Source: Devosia sp. (GTDB lineage Bacteria > Pseudomonadota > Alphaproteobacteria > Rhizobiales > Devosiaceae). From it: 10,922 nt of DNA. The stretch covers positions 1-10,922 of the forward strand of contig JAQGKG010000255.1 in the NCBI GenBank assembly GCA_028290245.1, read 5' to 3'. Below are positions 1-6,027 of this stretch, piece by piece; the first letter of the stretch is position 1, and every line of letters begins with the position of its first letter. A program made the translations under genes and the position numbers. The notes beneath the pieces are model-generated. The model ran no database searches. It was not told the DNA's origin and saw only the letters and a list, made by a program, of their open reading frames with translations.

Positions 1-165
1 AAGGCATCAATCTTAAGCACGGCATTTACCGCGCTTAGTCTTAAGGCCGGGTTTGCCAGGATGGTTAATGTTGTTCTATCACGGCGCCAATGTGGCGGGA
101 ATCCGGGCTTTTTCGTGATGATGCAGATCAGCCACAGCGCGCCGCGCGATCACGTTAAGGTTAAG

Positions 166-221
166 CTCCGACCCGACCCGCAGGGGAAATTCACGCCAGT
201 GGCGTGAATTTAGGGTCGGAG
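166..221. repeat. Two-part inverted repeat (long hairpin)
   Basis: The inner part is a perfect 11-bp inverted repeat: AAATTCACGCC at 187-197 and its complement at 201-211, around the loop AGT. The outer part is a perfect 9-bp pair: CTCCGACCC at 166-174 with GGGTCGGAG at 213-221. The two stems are joined through a 12-base bulge on the left and one base on the right. As RNA this would be a very stable structure on either strand. There is no U-tract after it, so it is not a classical intrinsic terminator. It could be an mRNA-stabilising or processing stem between tolB and pal, a protein-binding dyad, or a copy of a dispersed intergenic repeat. Which one cannot be decided from one copy. Confidence 0.6.
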
Positions 222-307
222 GCCATGAGCGCTATGCGCGAATGCGGTTGGCTGATTGTTATCTATCCTCGACCGGTTTAGTGGCCTCATCAACCGAACC
301 TCGGCTC

Positions 308-328
308 CCTCTCCCCTGAGGGGACAGG
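308..328. other. Short hairpin just after the tolB stop
   Basis: CCCTCTCCCC (307-316) pairs with GGGGACAGG (320-328) around the loop TGA, with one C-C mismatch. It starts 9 bases beyond the tolB stop codon on the minus strand. No T-run follows, so if it acts at all it would be as a 3'-end stabiliser or a weak pause site. Words of the type CTCTCCCCTGAGGGG are common in rhizobial intergenic DNA, so it may be part of a dispersed repeat; that is an inference from general familiarity. Confidence 0.35.
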
Positions 329-337
329 TGGAATAGT

Positions 338-1648
338 CTAAGCCCGCAGGCCCGACCAAGCCGGGTCGGACGCATAACTTTCAGTCGGGATGGTCAACAG
401 GTTGCGGCCCCAGATGTCGACACTCATCAGCTTGGGGCCGTCATTGCCGCCCGGATCCTGGAAGAACATGATGACGCGGCCGTTCGGTGCCCACGTCGGG
501 CCTTCGGCATGGAAGCTGGTGTAGAGCATGCGCTCACCGCTGCCGTCAGGGTTCATGACGCCGATGTTGAACTGGCCACCGGATGCACGCGTGAAGGCGA
601 TCATATCCCCCGTGGGTGACCAGACCGGCGTCGAATAGCTACCCTGGCCAAAGCTGATGCGCTGGGCGTTACCGCCGCCCGAACCCATCATATAGATCTG
701 CGGCGAGCCGCCACGATCGCTTTCGAACACGATGCGGCTGCCATCGGGCGAGAACGACGGACCGGTATCGATCGCCGCGCCTGTGGTAAGCTGTGCCGGC
801 GTTCCGCCACCAGTGCCCACCGAGTAAATATTGGTCGCGCCGCTCTGCTCGACGGAGAACACAACCGTGCCGCCGTCGGGCGAAAAACGAGGCGCGAAGG
901 TCATGGCGCCGACGTTGGCAAGGCGCTGCTGCTGGCCGGTCGAAAGCTGCAACAGGTAGACCTGCGGATTGCCATCGGCAAAGTTCATGTACACCACCAT
1001 GTCGCCGTTAGGCGAAAAGCGCGGTGTTAGCGCCATGGTCGAACCGTCGGTCAAATACTGCGCATTGGCACCGTCTTGATCCATGATGGCGAGACGACGC
1101 ACGCGATTGGCCTTGGGACCGCTTTCGGCGGTGTAGATGACGCGGGTATCGAAATAGCCCGTGCCGCCGGCCAGCGACGCATAGATGGCGTCCGAAATAA
1201 TGTGGCCAACACGGCGCGAGGAGCCTGGATCGGTATTGTAGCTCTGCCCGACCACCTGAGCACCCTGGCGCGTATCCCAGACGCGGACCGACGACGAAAT
1301 CGTACCGCCACGCTCGACGCCGCCCATCACCAGCGCATCGACGTTGGCGGTGCGCCAGGTGTTGAAATCGGGCGTCCCATTGGGGTCACCGACCTGGATT
1401 GGCAGTGACGCCGGCTCCAGCGGCAGGAACAGGCCCGACCGGCGCAGGTTGTTGCGCACAATGTCCGCGATTTCCTTGCCGAAAGCCGGGTCGGACGAGG
1501 CAAAATCTGGAATGGCAATCGGCAGCGGCTGGAAATTGGCGCCTTCCACCGTGATGTTAAGCTGGGCGTTGGCCCGCGATGCAGCAGCAAGGGCCAGCCC
1601 ACCGGCAAGGCCGAGCTTAAGGGCGTTGCGCCGTGTGACAAAAGTCAT
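338..1648 (-). CDS. tolB: Tol-Pal system beta-propeller protein TolB
   Basis: TolB is the periplasmic protein that shuttles between Pal and TolA and works in outer-membrane constriction and integrity. After the signal peptide the protein has the TolB N-terminal domain, beginning QLNITVEGANFQPLPI, a segment typical of alphaproteobacterial TolB. Five PD40-type propeller blades follow, each marked by FSPxG, WSPTG or WAPNG. I chose the ATG at 1648 (436 aa) rather than the ATG at 1660, because GGAG lies 6 bases before it and the first ATG has no comparable site. The N-terminus is MTFVTRRNALK, then a hydrophobic stretch and a SRANA-Q cleavage site. The TRRNALK piece resembles a twin-arginine (Tat) signal, which is unusual for TolB. 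The gene is last of tolQRAB here, 59 bp after tolA. Confidence 0.95.
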   Translation of the reverse strand: MTFVTRRNALKLGLAGGLALAAASRANAQLNITVEGANFQPLPIAIPDFASSDPAFGKEIADIVRNNLRRSGLFLPLEPASLPIQVGDPNGTPDFNTWRTANVDALVMGGVERGGTISSSVRVWDTRQGAQVVGQSYNTDPGSSRRVGHIISDAIYASLAGGTGYFDTRVIYTAESGPKANRVRRLAIMDQDGANAQYLTDGSTMALTPRFSPNGDMVVYMNFADGNPQVYLLQLSTGQQQRLANVGAMTFAPRFSPDGGTVVFSVEQSGATNIYSVGTGGGTPAQLTTGAAIDTGPSFSPDGSRIVFESDRGGSPQIYMMGSGGGNAQRISFGQGSYSTPVWSPTGDMIAFTRASGGQFNIGVMNPDGSGERMLYTSFHAEGPTWAPNGRVIMFFQDPGGNDGPKLMSVDIWGRNLLTIPTESYASDPAWSGLRA

Positions 1649-1707
1649 TTCAATCTCCATTCTGCCATTCGCTCGCCATTCTGGCCGAGGAAGGCGTTTT
1701 CAATAAG

Positions 1708-2907
1708 TCACGGACGCAACGTGACGTTGATATTTTGCCATTGATCATAGCTGGCCGCCGACAACATACTATAGGGACCACAGCCCGCGACGGCGCTGAC
1801 GGCCTTTTGGGCCACCGTGATAGCCTCAACTTGCTGGCTGACCGAAACGATCCGTGGCACGTCGGCCAAACTGCCGTCCTGGTTGAGCCGCATGTTGACG
1901 ACCACTTCCACGCCGCTGGTCTGCTCGTTGGGTAGCAGGTTCCAGCATTGCTTGATCTTGGCAACCAGCGCGCCGATTTCCGTCGTGCTGAGGGTGGCCG
2001 AAGTGCCGGCCGTATCACCCAAAGTGGGAGAGCCGCCCTGCCCCGTCGTGGCGCCAGTCGTGCTGTCCCGGTTGATGATCGCATTGATATCGTCGGCCAG
2101 CGACGCATCGAGCTGCGGCGTCGGCTGGGGCCGCGTCGTGGGCGCTGGTGTCGGAGATGGCGTAGGTTGCTGGGCCGCAGCCGCCTGACGCTTGCGCTCC
2201 TCTTCCTCACGCTTCTTGCGCTCGGCTTCGGCCGCGGCAAATTTCTGGCGTAGCTGTGTCAGATTACTTGGGCGCGATGCTGGCACTGGCGCAGCGACCG
2301 TCGGCTCAACCGGCTCAGGCGTAGGTTCTGGCGTCGGCGCTGGGGTGGGCACTGGCGTCGGTGTCGGTTCTGGTGTCGATGCTGGAGCAGGCGTGGGTGT
2401 TGGCGCTGGCGTCGGCTCGGGAGCCGGCTCAGGTTCGGGGGCGGGTTCCGGCGCGGGTGTCGGAGCAGGCGTCGGCCGAGCAACCGGCGTCGGCGCGACA
2501 AGGGGCTCAGGTTCCGGGATGGGCTCAGGCGCAGGCTCTGGTTCAGGCTCGACGACCGGCTCGGGTTGTGGCTCTGGAATGGCTTCCGGCTCGGGCGCCG
2601 CATTGGTGACCGGCGCTGGCGTTACGACATCGGCCGTTGACGGCGTCGGCTGGTCCGTTTCGGTATTGCCGGTCGGCCGCGCGATCTCGGCAGGCTGGTC
2701 GTCCTCGACGATCGAAGGCGTGTCGGTTTCCACAACCTCGCTGTCGAGTTGGCCCGCACGCAGGCTGGCAACGTCGCTGATCGGCACCAAATCGACCGAG
2801 ATAGACTCAACGACAGGCGCCAGCGGCTCGGCAAACCCCAGATTAATGAGGCCGATTGTCAAAATCGCGATGTGGGCAACGATCGAGACGGTTACGCCGG
2901 TACGCAT
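1708..2907 (-). CDS. tolA: Tol-Pal system envelope-spanning protein TolA
   Basis: TolA is an inner-membrane protein energised by TolQR that reaches across the periplasm to TolB and Pal. Residues 5-25 form the single membrane helix. Residues 96-210 are a Pro-rich segment of PE, PT and PA pairs. Residues 216-247 form a short charged Ala/Lys/Glu helix (AEAERKKREEEERKRQ). A TolA/TonB-like C-terminal domain covers about 305-399, with Cys321 and Cys376 likely forming a disulfide, and the line GVEVVVNMRLNQDGSL typical of this domain. In Escherichia coli the middle region is one long helix; here most of it is replaced by the Pro-rich linker. The start is 9 bases after the tolR stop; the ribosome site is weak, which suggests translational coupling. 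Annotation pipelines may label it a TonB-family protein; the position after tolR argues for TolA. Confidence 0.92.
   Translation of the reverse strand: MRTGVTVSIVAHIAILTIGLINLGFAEPLAPVVESISVDLVPISDVASLRAGQLDSEVVETDTPSIVEDDQPAEIARPTGNTETDQPTPSTADVVTPAPVTNAAPEPEAIPEPQPEPVVEPEPEPAPEPIPEPEPLVAPTPVARPTPAPTPAPEPAPEPEPAPEPTPAPTPTPAPASTPEPTPTPVPTPAPTPEPTPEPVEPTVAAPVPASRPSNLTQLRQKFAAAEAERKKREEEERKRQAAAAQQPTPSPTPAPTTRPQPTPQLDASLADDINAIINRDSTTGATTGQGGSPTLGDTAGTSATLSTTEIGALVAKIKQCWNLLPNEQTSGVEVVVNMRLNQDGSLADVPRIVSVSQQVEAITVAQKAVSAVAGCGPYSMLSAASYDQWQNINVTLRP
2278..2622 (-). repeat. Pro-rich (PE/PT/PA) coding repeat of TolA
   Basis: This is a low-complexity tract inside tolA that encodes residues 96-210. 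On the plus strand it reads as runs of GGCGTCGGT-like and GGCTCAGGT-like hexamers. The encoded dipeptides PEP, PTP and PAP form a stiff, extended polyproline-like linker suited to span the periplasm. The composition also keeps several other frames open on both strands, which produces long false reading frames. The tract may vary in length between strains through slippage; that is an inference. Confidence 0.8.
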
Positions 2908-2916
2908 CGGTGTGGA

Positions 2917-3360
2917 CTATTGTTCCGGCTGCGTGATGAGGCCGATTTTCGTATAGCCCCCGGCCGACAGCAGCCCCATGACGCGCATGACGGCACCATA
3001 ATTGGCACTGGTATCGCCGCGCAGGAATATGCGGTCCTCGGCACCATTGACGCCGCGTGCGGTCAATTCTGCGGTCAGTTGCGCCTCGCTGACCGGGTCT
3101 TCGTCGATAAAGATCGCGCCATCCGGCGTGACACCGACTGTGATCGGGTCGGCCTGGTTAGGCAGCGCCGCAGCGGCAGAGCTTGGCAGATCGAGCGGCA
3201 CGCCGGCGGTCATCATCGGCGCGGCCACCATGAAGATGATCAGCAGCACCAACATCACGTCCACCATGGGCGTGATGTTGATTTCGCTCATCACTGCTTT
3301 TTTGCGGCCACGACGACGGCGTCCGCCGCCACCGCCGCCTGATGCAACACCCATGCCCAT
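2917..3360 (-). CDS. tolR: Tol-Pal proton channel subunit TolR (ExbD family)
   Basis: TolR pairs with TolQ to form the proton-driven motor that moves TolA. The protein is 147 aa. It has a Gly-rich, Arg-rich cytoplasmic head (GGGGGGRRRRGRKK, residues 8-21), one membrane helix at about 28-50 containing the family motif INITPMVDVMLVLLIIF, and a periplasmic domain that ends in the glutamine-rich QPEQ. Asp34 in the helix matches the proton-carrying Asp of TolR/ExbD. The ATG at 3360 lies one base after the tolQ TGA, and GGAG sits 8 bases upstream of it, so this start is preferred to the second Met codon at 3354. The close spacing indicates coupled translation with tolQ. Confidence 0.95.
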   Translation of the reverse strand: MGMGVASGGGGGGRRRRGRKKAVMSEINITPMVDVMLVLLIIFMVAAPMMTAGVPLDLPSSAAAALPNQADPITVGVTPDGAIFIDEDPVSEAQLTAELTARGVNGAEDRIFLRGDTSANYGAVMRVMGLLSAGGYTKIGLITQPEQ

Positions 3361-3361
3361 A

Positions 3362-4072
3362 TCAGTGGCTCCGGGCTTCGAGCTGGCGGCTCAGGATGGT
3401 CGAGAACTCGTCGGCAAAGCCTTCGAGACGCCCGACCAGTTTGCCAGCATCGGCGCTCAGCTTGTTATAAGCGATAACCGCGGGAATAGCCGCGACCAGG
3501 CCGATGGCCGTGGCAAACAGCGCCTCGGCGATCGGGCCGGCCACCACGGCAAGGCTGGTATTGGACGAGGCGGCAATAGCGGTAAAGGCGTTCATGATGC
3601 CCCACACCGTACCGAATAGGCCGATGAACGGGCCGGCCGAACCGACGGTAGCGAGGAAGCCCAGGCGCTTTTCAAGCTGTTCGCTCTCGCGCGAAATGGC
3701 CACATCCAGCACCTTGTCGAGGCGCTGCTGCATGCCAGCAAAGCTCGATGCATTCTGCTCGTGGCTGCGCTTCCATTCCTTCATGGCGGCGACAAACACT
3801 GCGCCGAGACCGCCCGAAGGCTTTTCGGCCTGCTGCTGATACAGCTCTTCCAGTGACTGGCCGGACCAGAAGGTGCGCTCGAACTTGTTCATCTCGCTGG
3901 TCGCCCGGCGATAGGTGATGGACTTGTCGATAATGATGGCCCAGCACCAGATCGAGGCGCCCAACAGGCCCAGCATGACCGTCTTGACGATCCAGTCAGC
4001 GGCCCAGAACAGGCCCCAGATGGACAAGTCGGCATGAGGGGCGGCTGCCACCGCAGCATCCATGGCTTCCAT
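3362..4072 (-). CDS. tolQ: Tol-Pal proton channel subunit TolQ (MotA/TolQ/ExbB family)
   Basis: TolQ is the polytopic inner-membrane part of the Tol motor. With the ATG at 4072 the protein is 236 aa, close to the roughly 230 aa usual for the family. AAGGA lies 7 bases before this ATG. A longer version from a GTG at 4111 lacks a ribosome site and would start inside the candidate promoter, so I reject it. Membrane helices are visible at about 27-48, 139-163 and 176-202. The last two lie in the conserved MotA/TolQ/ExbB region with GSAGPFIGLFGTVWGIM and GPIAEALFATAIGLVAAIPA. A large cytoplasmic loop separates helix 1 from helix 2. The gene leads tolQRAB and is separated from ybgC by about 240 bp. 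Confidence 0.95.
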   Translation of the reverse strand: MEAMDAAVAAAPHADLSIWGLFWAADWIVKTVMLGLLGASIWCWAIIIDKSITYRRATSEMNKFERTFWSGQSLEELYQQQAEKPSGGLGAVFVAAMKEWKRSHEQNASSFAGMQQRLDKVLDVAISRESEQLEKRLGFLATVGSAGPFIGLFGTVWGIMNAFTAIAASSNTSLAVVAGPIAEALFATAIGLVAAIPAVIAYNKLSADAGKLVGRLEGFADEFSTILSRQLEARSH

Positions 4073-4111
4073 GTAGTGATCCTTTTCGGCCCGGTTCTGC
4101 ACCCGACCCAC

Positions 4112-4140
4112 GATCAGGCGATGGGGTCGAAATCTGTCAA
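4112..4140 (-). promoter_or_regulatory. Candidate promoter of tolQRAB
   Basis: On the minus strand TTGACA (4140-4135) is a perfect -35 hexamer. A 17-base spacer leads to CTGATC (4117-4112), a poor -10. The expected transcript start is about 30 bases before the tolQ ATG at 4072, leaving room for its AAGGA. A second candidate -35, TTGACC, sits at 4221-4216, also without a good -10. Only the -35 hexamers are clearly seen; promoter activity is inferred. Confidence 0.4.
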
Positions 4141-4162
4141 AATTAAGAGAAATGCCCGGCTG

Positions 4163-4183
4163 ACCGGCCCTTTGAGGACCGGC
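4163..4183 (-). other. Stem-loop between ybgC and tolQ
   Basis: On the minus strand GCCGGTCC (4183-4176) pairs with GGGCCGGT (4170-4163) around the loop TCAAA, 8 bp including two G-U pairs. It lies about 130 bases after ybgC and just upstream of the tolQ -35. No U-tract follows directly, so it is either a weak terminator or attenuator for read-through from the ruv-ybgC unit, or an mRNA-stabilising stem. CCGGCTGAC is also repeated directly at 4156-4164 and 4179-4187. The rest of this 240-bp gap holds no gene. Confidence 0.4.
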
Positions 4184-4314
4184 TGACAGACAGTTGTTCG
4201 CTTTGCCGCAATTATGGTCAAGGAGAGGTTAACAAAGAGAGTCGGCGGCGTGAGGCGGATGAGAACCAGCCATGCGTGGCACGGCGCTCTCCATAAGGCG
4301 CGACCGCACCGTCA

Positions 4315-4710
4315 TCACTCCAGCTTGAACCGCTCCAAAATGATCTTGGGCATCCGTGCCGGCCCGCCGCTAGTCTTGATGGCAACCACGATAACTGTAG
4401 CCCGTGTCAGCACTGTGTCGCCGCGGAGGATGGTCTGATCGAGGGTTAGCCGGGCACCGGAGATCGCCGCAACGACCGTCTTCACCGTGAGCAAATCGTC
4501 TATATGCGCCGCGCCATCGTAGAAGATTTCCATCGAGCGCACGGCAAAGGCAATGCCCTGCTCCGCCAGCTCGGAATGATGGATGCCTTCGTCACGCAGG
4601 AATTCAGTGCGTCCGCGCTCAAAGAATTTCAGGTATGCCGCGTGATAGACGTTCCCCGAAAAGTCGGTGTCCTCATAATAGATGCGGACTGGGAAATGAT
4701 GCTCGGTCAT
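4315..4710 (-). CDS. ybgC: Tol-Pal-associated acyl-CoA thioesterase YbgC
   Basis: YbgC is a hot-dog-fold (4HBT) thioesterase that hydrolyses acyl-CoA and in many proteobacteria sits directly before tolQ. The 131-aa protein carries the family signature early on, VRIYYEDTDFSGNVYHAAYL followed by KFFERGRTEFLR. Asp16 matches the catalytic Asp18 of the Escherichia coli enzyme, and Tyr22-His23 are conserved. The ATG overlaps the TGA of the upstream phosphoesterase by 4 bases, so the two are translated together. Here ybgC is the last gene of the ruvCAB-side unit rather than being fused tightly to tolQ. Its natural substrate is not readable from the sequence. Confidence 0.93.
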   Translation of the reverse strand: MTEHHFPVRIYYEDTDFSGNVYHAAYLKFFERGRTEFLRDEGIHHSELAEQGIAFAVRSMEIFYDGAAHIDDLLTVKTVVAAISGARLTLDQTILRGDTVLTRATVIVVAIKTSGGPARMPKIILERFKLE

Positions 4711-5516
4711 GCCCGACCTCCAAGCTCGAGCAACACGATCTCGGGCTTCGTGGCAAAGCGGATCGGCCAGCCGGAATACCCGAGGCCTGAGCTGACCACC
4801 AGATGACGACCGTGCTCGACGATATGGCCATAGACATAGCGGCTGCGAAATTTTGACGGCACCACCGGAGTTCGGCCGAACAGCTTGATCTGCCCGCCAT
4901 GGGTGTGGCCGGACAGCGTCAACGCCACCCGGGCGGGCACGTCCGGGAAAATATCGGGTTCATGCGCCATCAGCAGGACCGGCTCATCGCTAGTGACCTG
5001 CTCAAGCGTGGCGGCAAGATCATCGAGGCCCAGATCGGGATCATGATAGGACTGACCGTGTTTGTGGAACGCCCGCTGCGAGGCCAAGCCCGCCAACCAG
5101 AACCCGCGGCCTTCAAAAGCCATCCGCACCGCTCTGTTGATATAGACGGGAATCCCCGCATCGCGCAGCGCACGCTCAGCCAGTACGGGCCCCTGGCTCA
5201 CATCGGCGCGTGAATGGTCGTCATAGTCATGATTGCCCAGCACGGCATGAACACCCAGCGGCGCCGACATTGTAGCAAGTGCGCCAGCCCATTCATCCGG
5301 CGCCAGTTCGCGGCTGAAGCGCGGTCCGCTGACATAATCGCCGAGCAGCAGCACGATATCGGGCTTAAGTGCATTTGCCTGCTCGCAGATGGCGCGGATC
5401 GCTGCTGCATCCATGAACGGGTGGCAGGCGTGGAAATCGCTGAGCACGACGACCCGCAAAGCCATATCACGAGGCCAGCCCGGCAATTCGGGCGCGTAGC
5501 GCGTAACCGCGATCAT
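4707..5516 (-). CDS. Calcineurin-like metallophosphoesterase (YkuE-like)
   Basis: This 269-aa protein has all the metal-binding motifs of calcineurin-like phosphoesterases in order: SDFH (Asp27, His29), GDY (Asp60), GNHD (Asn95, His96), MAHEPD (His185) and GHTHGGQ (His204, His206). That GHTHGGQ ending and the PLGVHAVLGNHDY line are typical of the YkuE/YaeI group. Members of that group usually start with a membrane anchor. Here the protein begins almost directly at the first strand (VTRYAPELPGWP), and an in-frame TAA six bases upstream (5522-5520) rules out an N-terminal extension, so it is predicted to be soluble. The gene starts 10 bp after the NUDIX gene and overlaps ybgC by 4 bp. Relatives include lipid phosphoesterases and enzymes acting on UDP-diacylglucosamine, but the substrate here is unknown. 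Confidence 0.88.
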   Translation of the reverse strand: MIAVTRYAPELPGWPRDMALRVVVLSDFHACHPFMDAAAIRAICEQANALKPDIVLLLGDYVSGPRFSRELAPDEWAGALATMSAPLGVHAVLGNHDYDDHSRADVSQGPVLAERALRDAGIPVYINRAVRMAFEGRGFWLAGLASQRAFHKHGQSYHDPDLGLDDLAATLEQVTSDEPVLLMAHEPDIFPDVPARVALTLSGHTHGGQIKLFGRTPVVPSKFRSRYVYGHIVEHGRHLVVSSGLGYSGWPIRFATKPEIVLLELGGRA

Positions 5517-5526
5517 GGCTTACGGC

Positions 5527-6027
5527 TCACGAGCGATCCTCATGGAAGATCACATGCGCTGGAGTACCTGAAAGTGTCCGCAGACCGTCCTGCAGCCAAG
5601 GCGGCAACAGGCGCGCATCGCTCAAGGCCGGCCCCTCGAGTGGCAACCACGAAAACTGCAGTAGGTGCCCCTCATCCTCGCGCACAAGGAACGGCTGGTC
5701 GCCGCCCGGACGCACGTCTTCCGGCAATTCGATAGCATAGATGAAACCCATCTCATGAAAGCGGTCACCGGCGCGACCATAGAAACTTTCCGAGGTGAAC
5801 AGCAGCGGTCCGACCGCCACATCCATCACCAGTTCTTCAGCCATCTCGCGGACCAGCGCCACGTCGCTTGGTTCGCCCATTTCAACGCGCCCACCCGGCA
5901 GCATGCAATAATCGTCGTCGTCCTCACGGCACACCAGCACATGCCCGTCGCGAATGGCCGCGCCTGCCACACGATAGTTGAAGCGTGTGCCGCCGACGGG
6001 AAAGCTCAGGATTATACGCTCAGTCAC
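5527..6027 (-). CDS. NUDIX hydrolase
   Basis: NUDIX enzymes cleave nucleoside diphosphates linked to another group. The NUDIX box runs from Gly46 to Met68 in a 166-aa protein: Gly46, Glu52, then REMAEE at 60-65. The metal-binding Glu residues are intact, but the Gly normally found in the final part of the box is Val67. I chose the GTG at 6027 because GGAG lies 7 bases before it and the sequence upstream (rich in Trp, Cys and Arg) is only ruvB read in another frame. The gene overlaps the ruvB end by 8 bp, which points to coupled expression. An acidic patch (REDDDD, 34-39) precedes the box. Possible jobs are clearing oxidised or toxic nucleotides or a sugar-nucleotide reaction; the substrate cannot be told. 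Confidence 0.88.
   Translation of the reverse strand: MTERIILSFPVGGTRFNYRVAGAAIRDGHVLVCREDDDDYCMLPGGRVEMGEPSDVALVREMAEELVMDVAVGPLLFTSESFYGRAGDRFHEMGFIYAIELPEDVRPGGDQPFLVREDEGHLLQFSWLPLEGPALSDARLLPPWLQDGLRTLSGTPAHVIFHEDRS

Larger units (their letters stand above)
1..337. other. Non-coding region downstream of tolB
   Basis: No convincing gene lies in this stretch on either strand. On the minus strand it follows tolB, and in most alphaproteobacteria the next gene would be pal, so this is probably the tolB-pal spacer carrying the pal promoter; pal itself is outside the window. It holds two hairpins (166-221 and 308-328). It also has several TTAAG words: CTTAAG at 12-17 and 40-45, and TTAAG at 155-159 and 161-165, with a further TTAA at 65-68. 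I could not place a convincing -35/-10 pair. An 18-codon plus-strand ORF starts at 225 behind a GGAGG at 218-222, but the spacing is only 2 bases and it is probably chance. Confidence 0.6.

Noticed and set aside
225..281. An 18-codon plus-strand ORF with a GGAGG just before it
   Set aside because: The spacing to the ATG is only 2 bases, the GGAGG is part of the hairpin arm, and the peptide has no supporting features.
1649..1707. Three CCATTC words in the tolA-tolB gap
   Set aside because: They are short and irregularly spaced; nothing indicates a regulatory role beyond chance.
1650..2240. A 196-codon minus-strand frame overlapping the 3' half of tolA
   Set aside because: It is Arg/Ser/Pro-rich and only tolA in another frame; the TolA C-terminal domain is clear in the true frame.
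2278..2622. Possible tandem-repeat or CRISPR-like array
   Set aside because: The repeats are short, irregular and in frame with tolA; they encode a Pro-rich linker and have no spacer structure.
2192..2956. A 254-codon plus-strand frame rich in GSG and GVG opposite tolA
   Set aside because: It is the antisense of the PE/PT/PA repeat, which leaves several frames open. It has no recognisable domain and tolA is certain.
4073..4111. An extended TolQ N-terminus from a GTG at 4111
   Set aside because: There is no ribosome site, it overlaps the candidate promoter, and the ATG at 4072 has AAGGA and gives the family's usual length.
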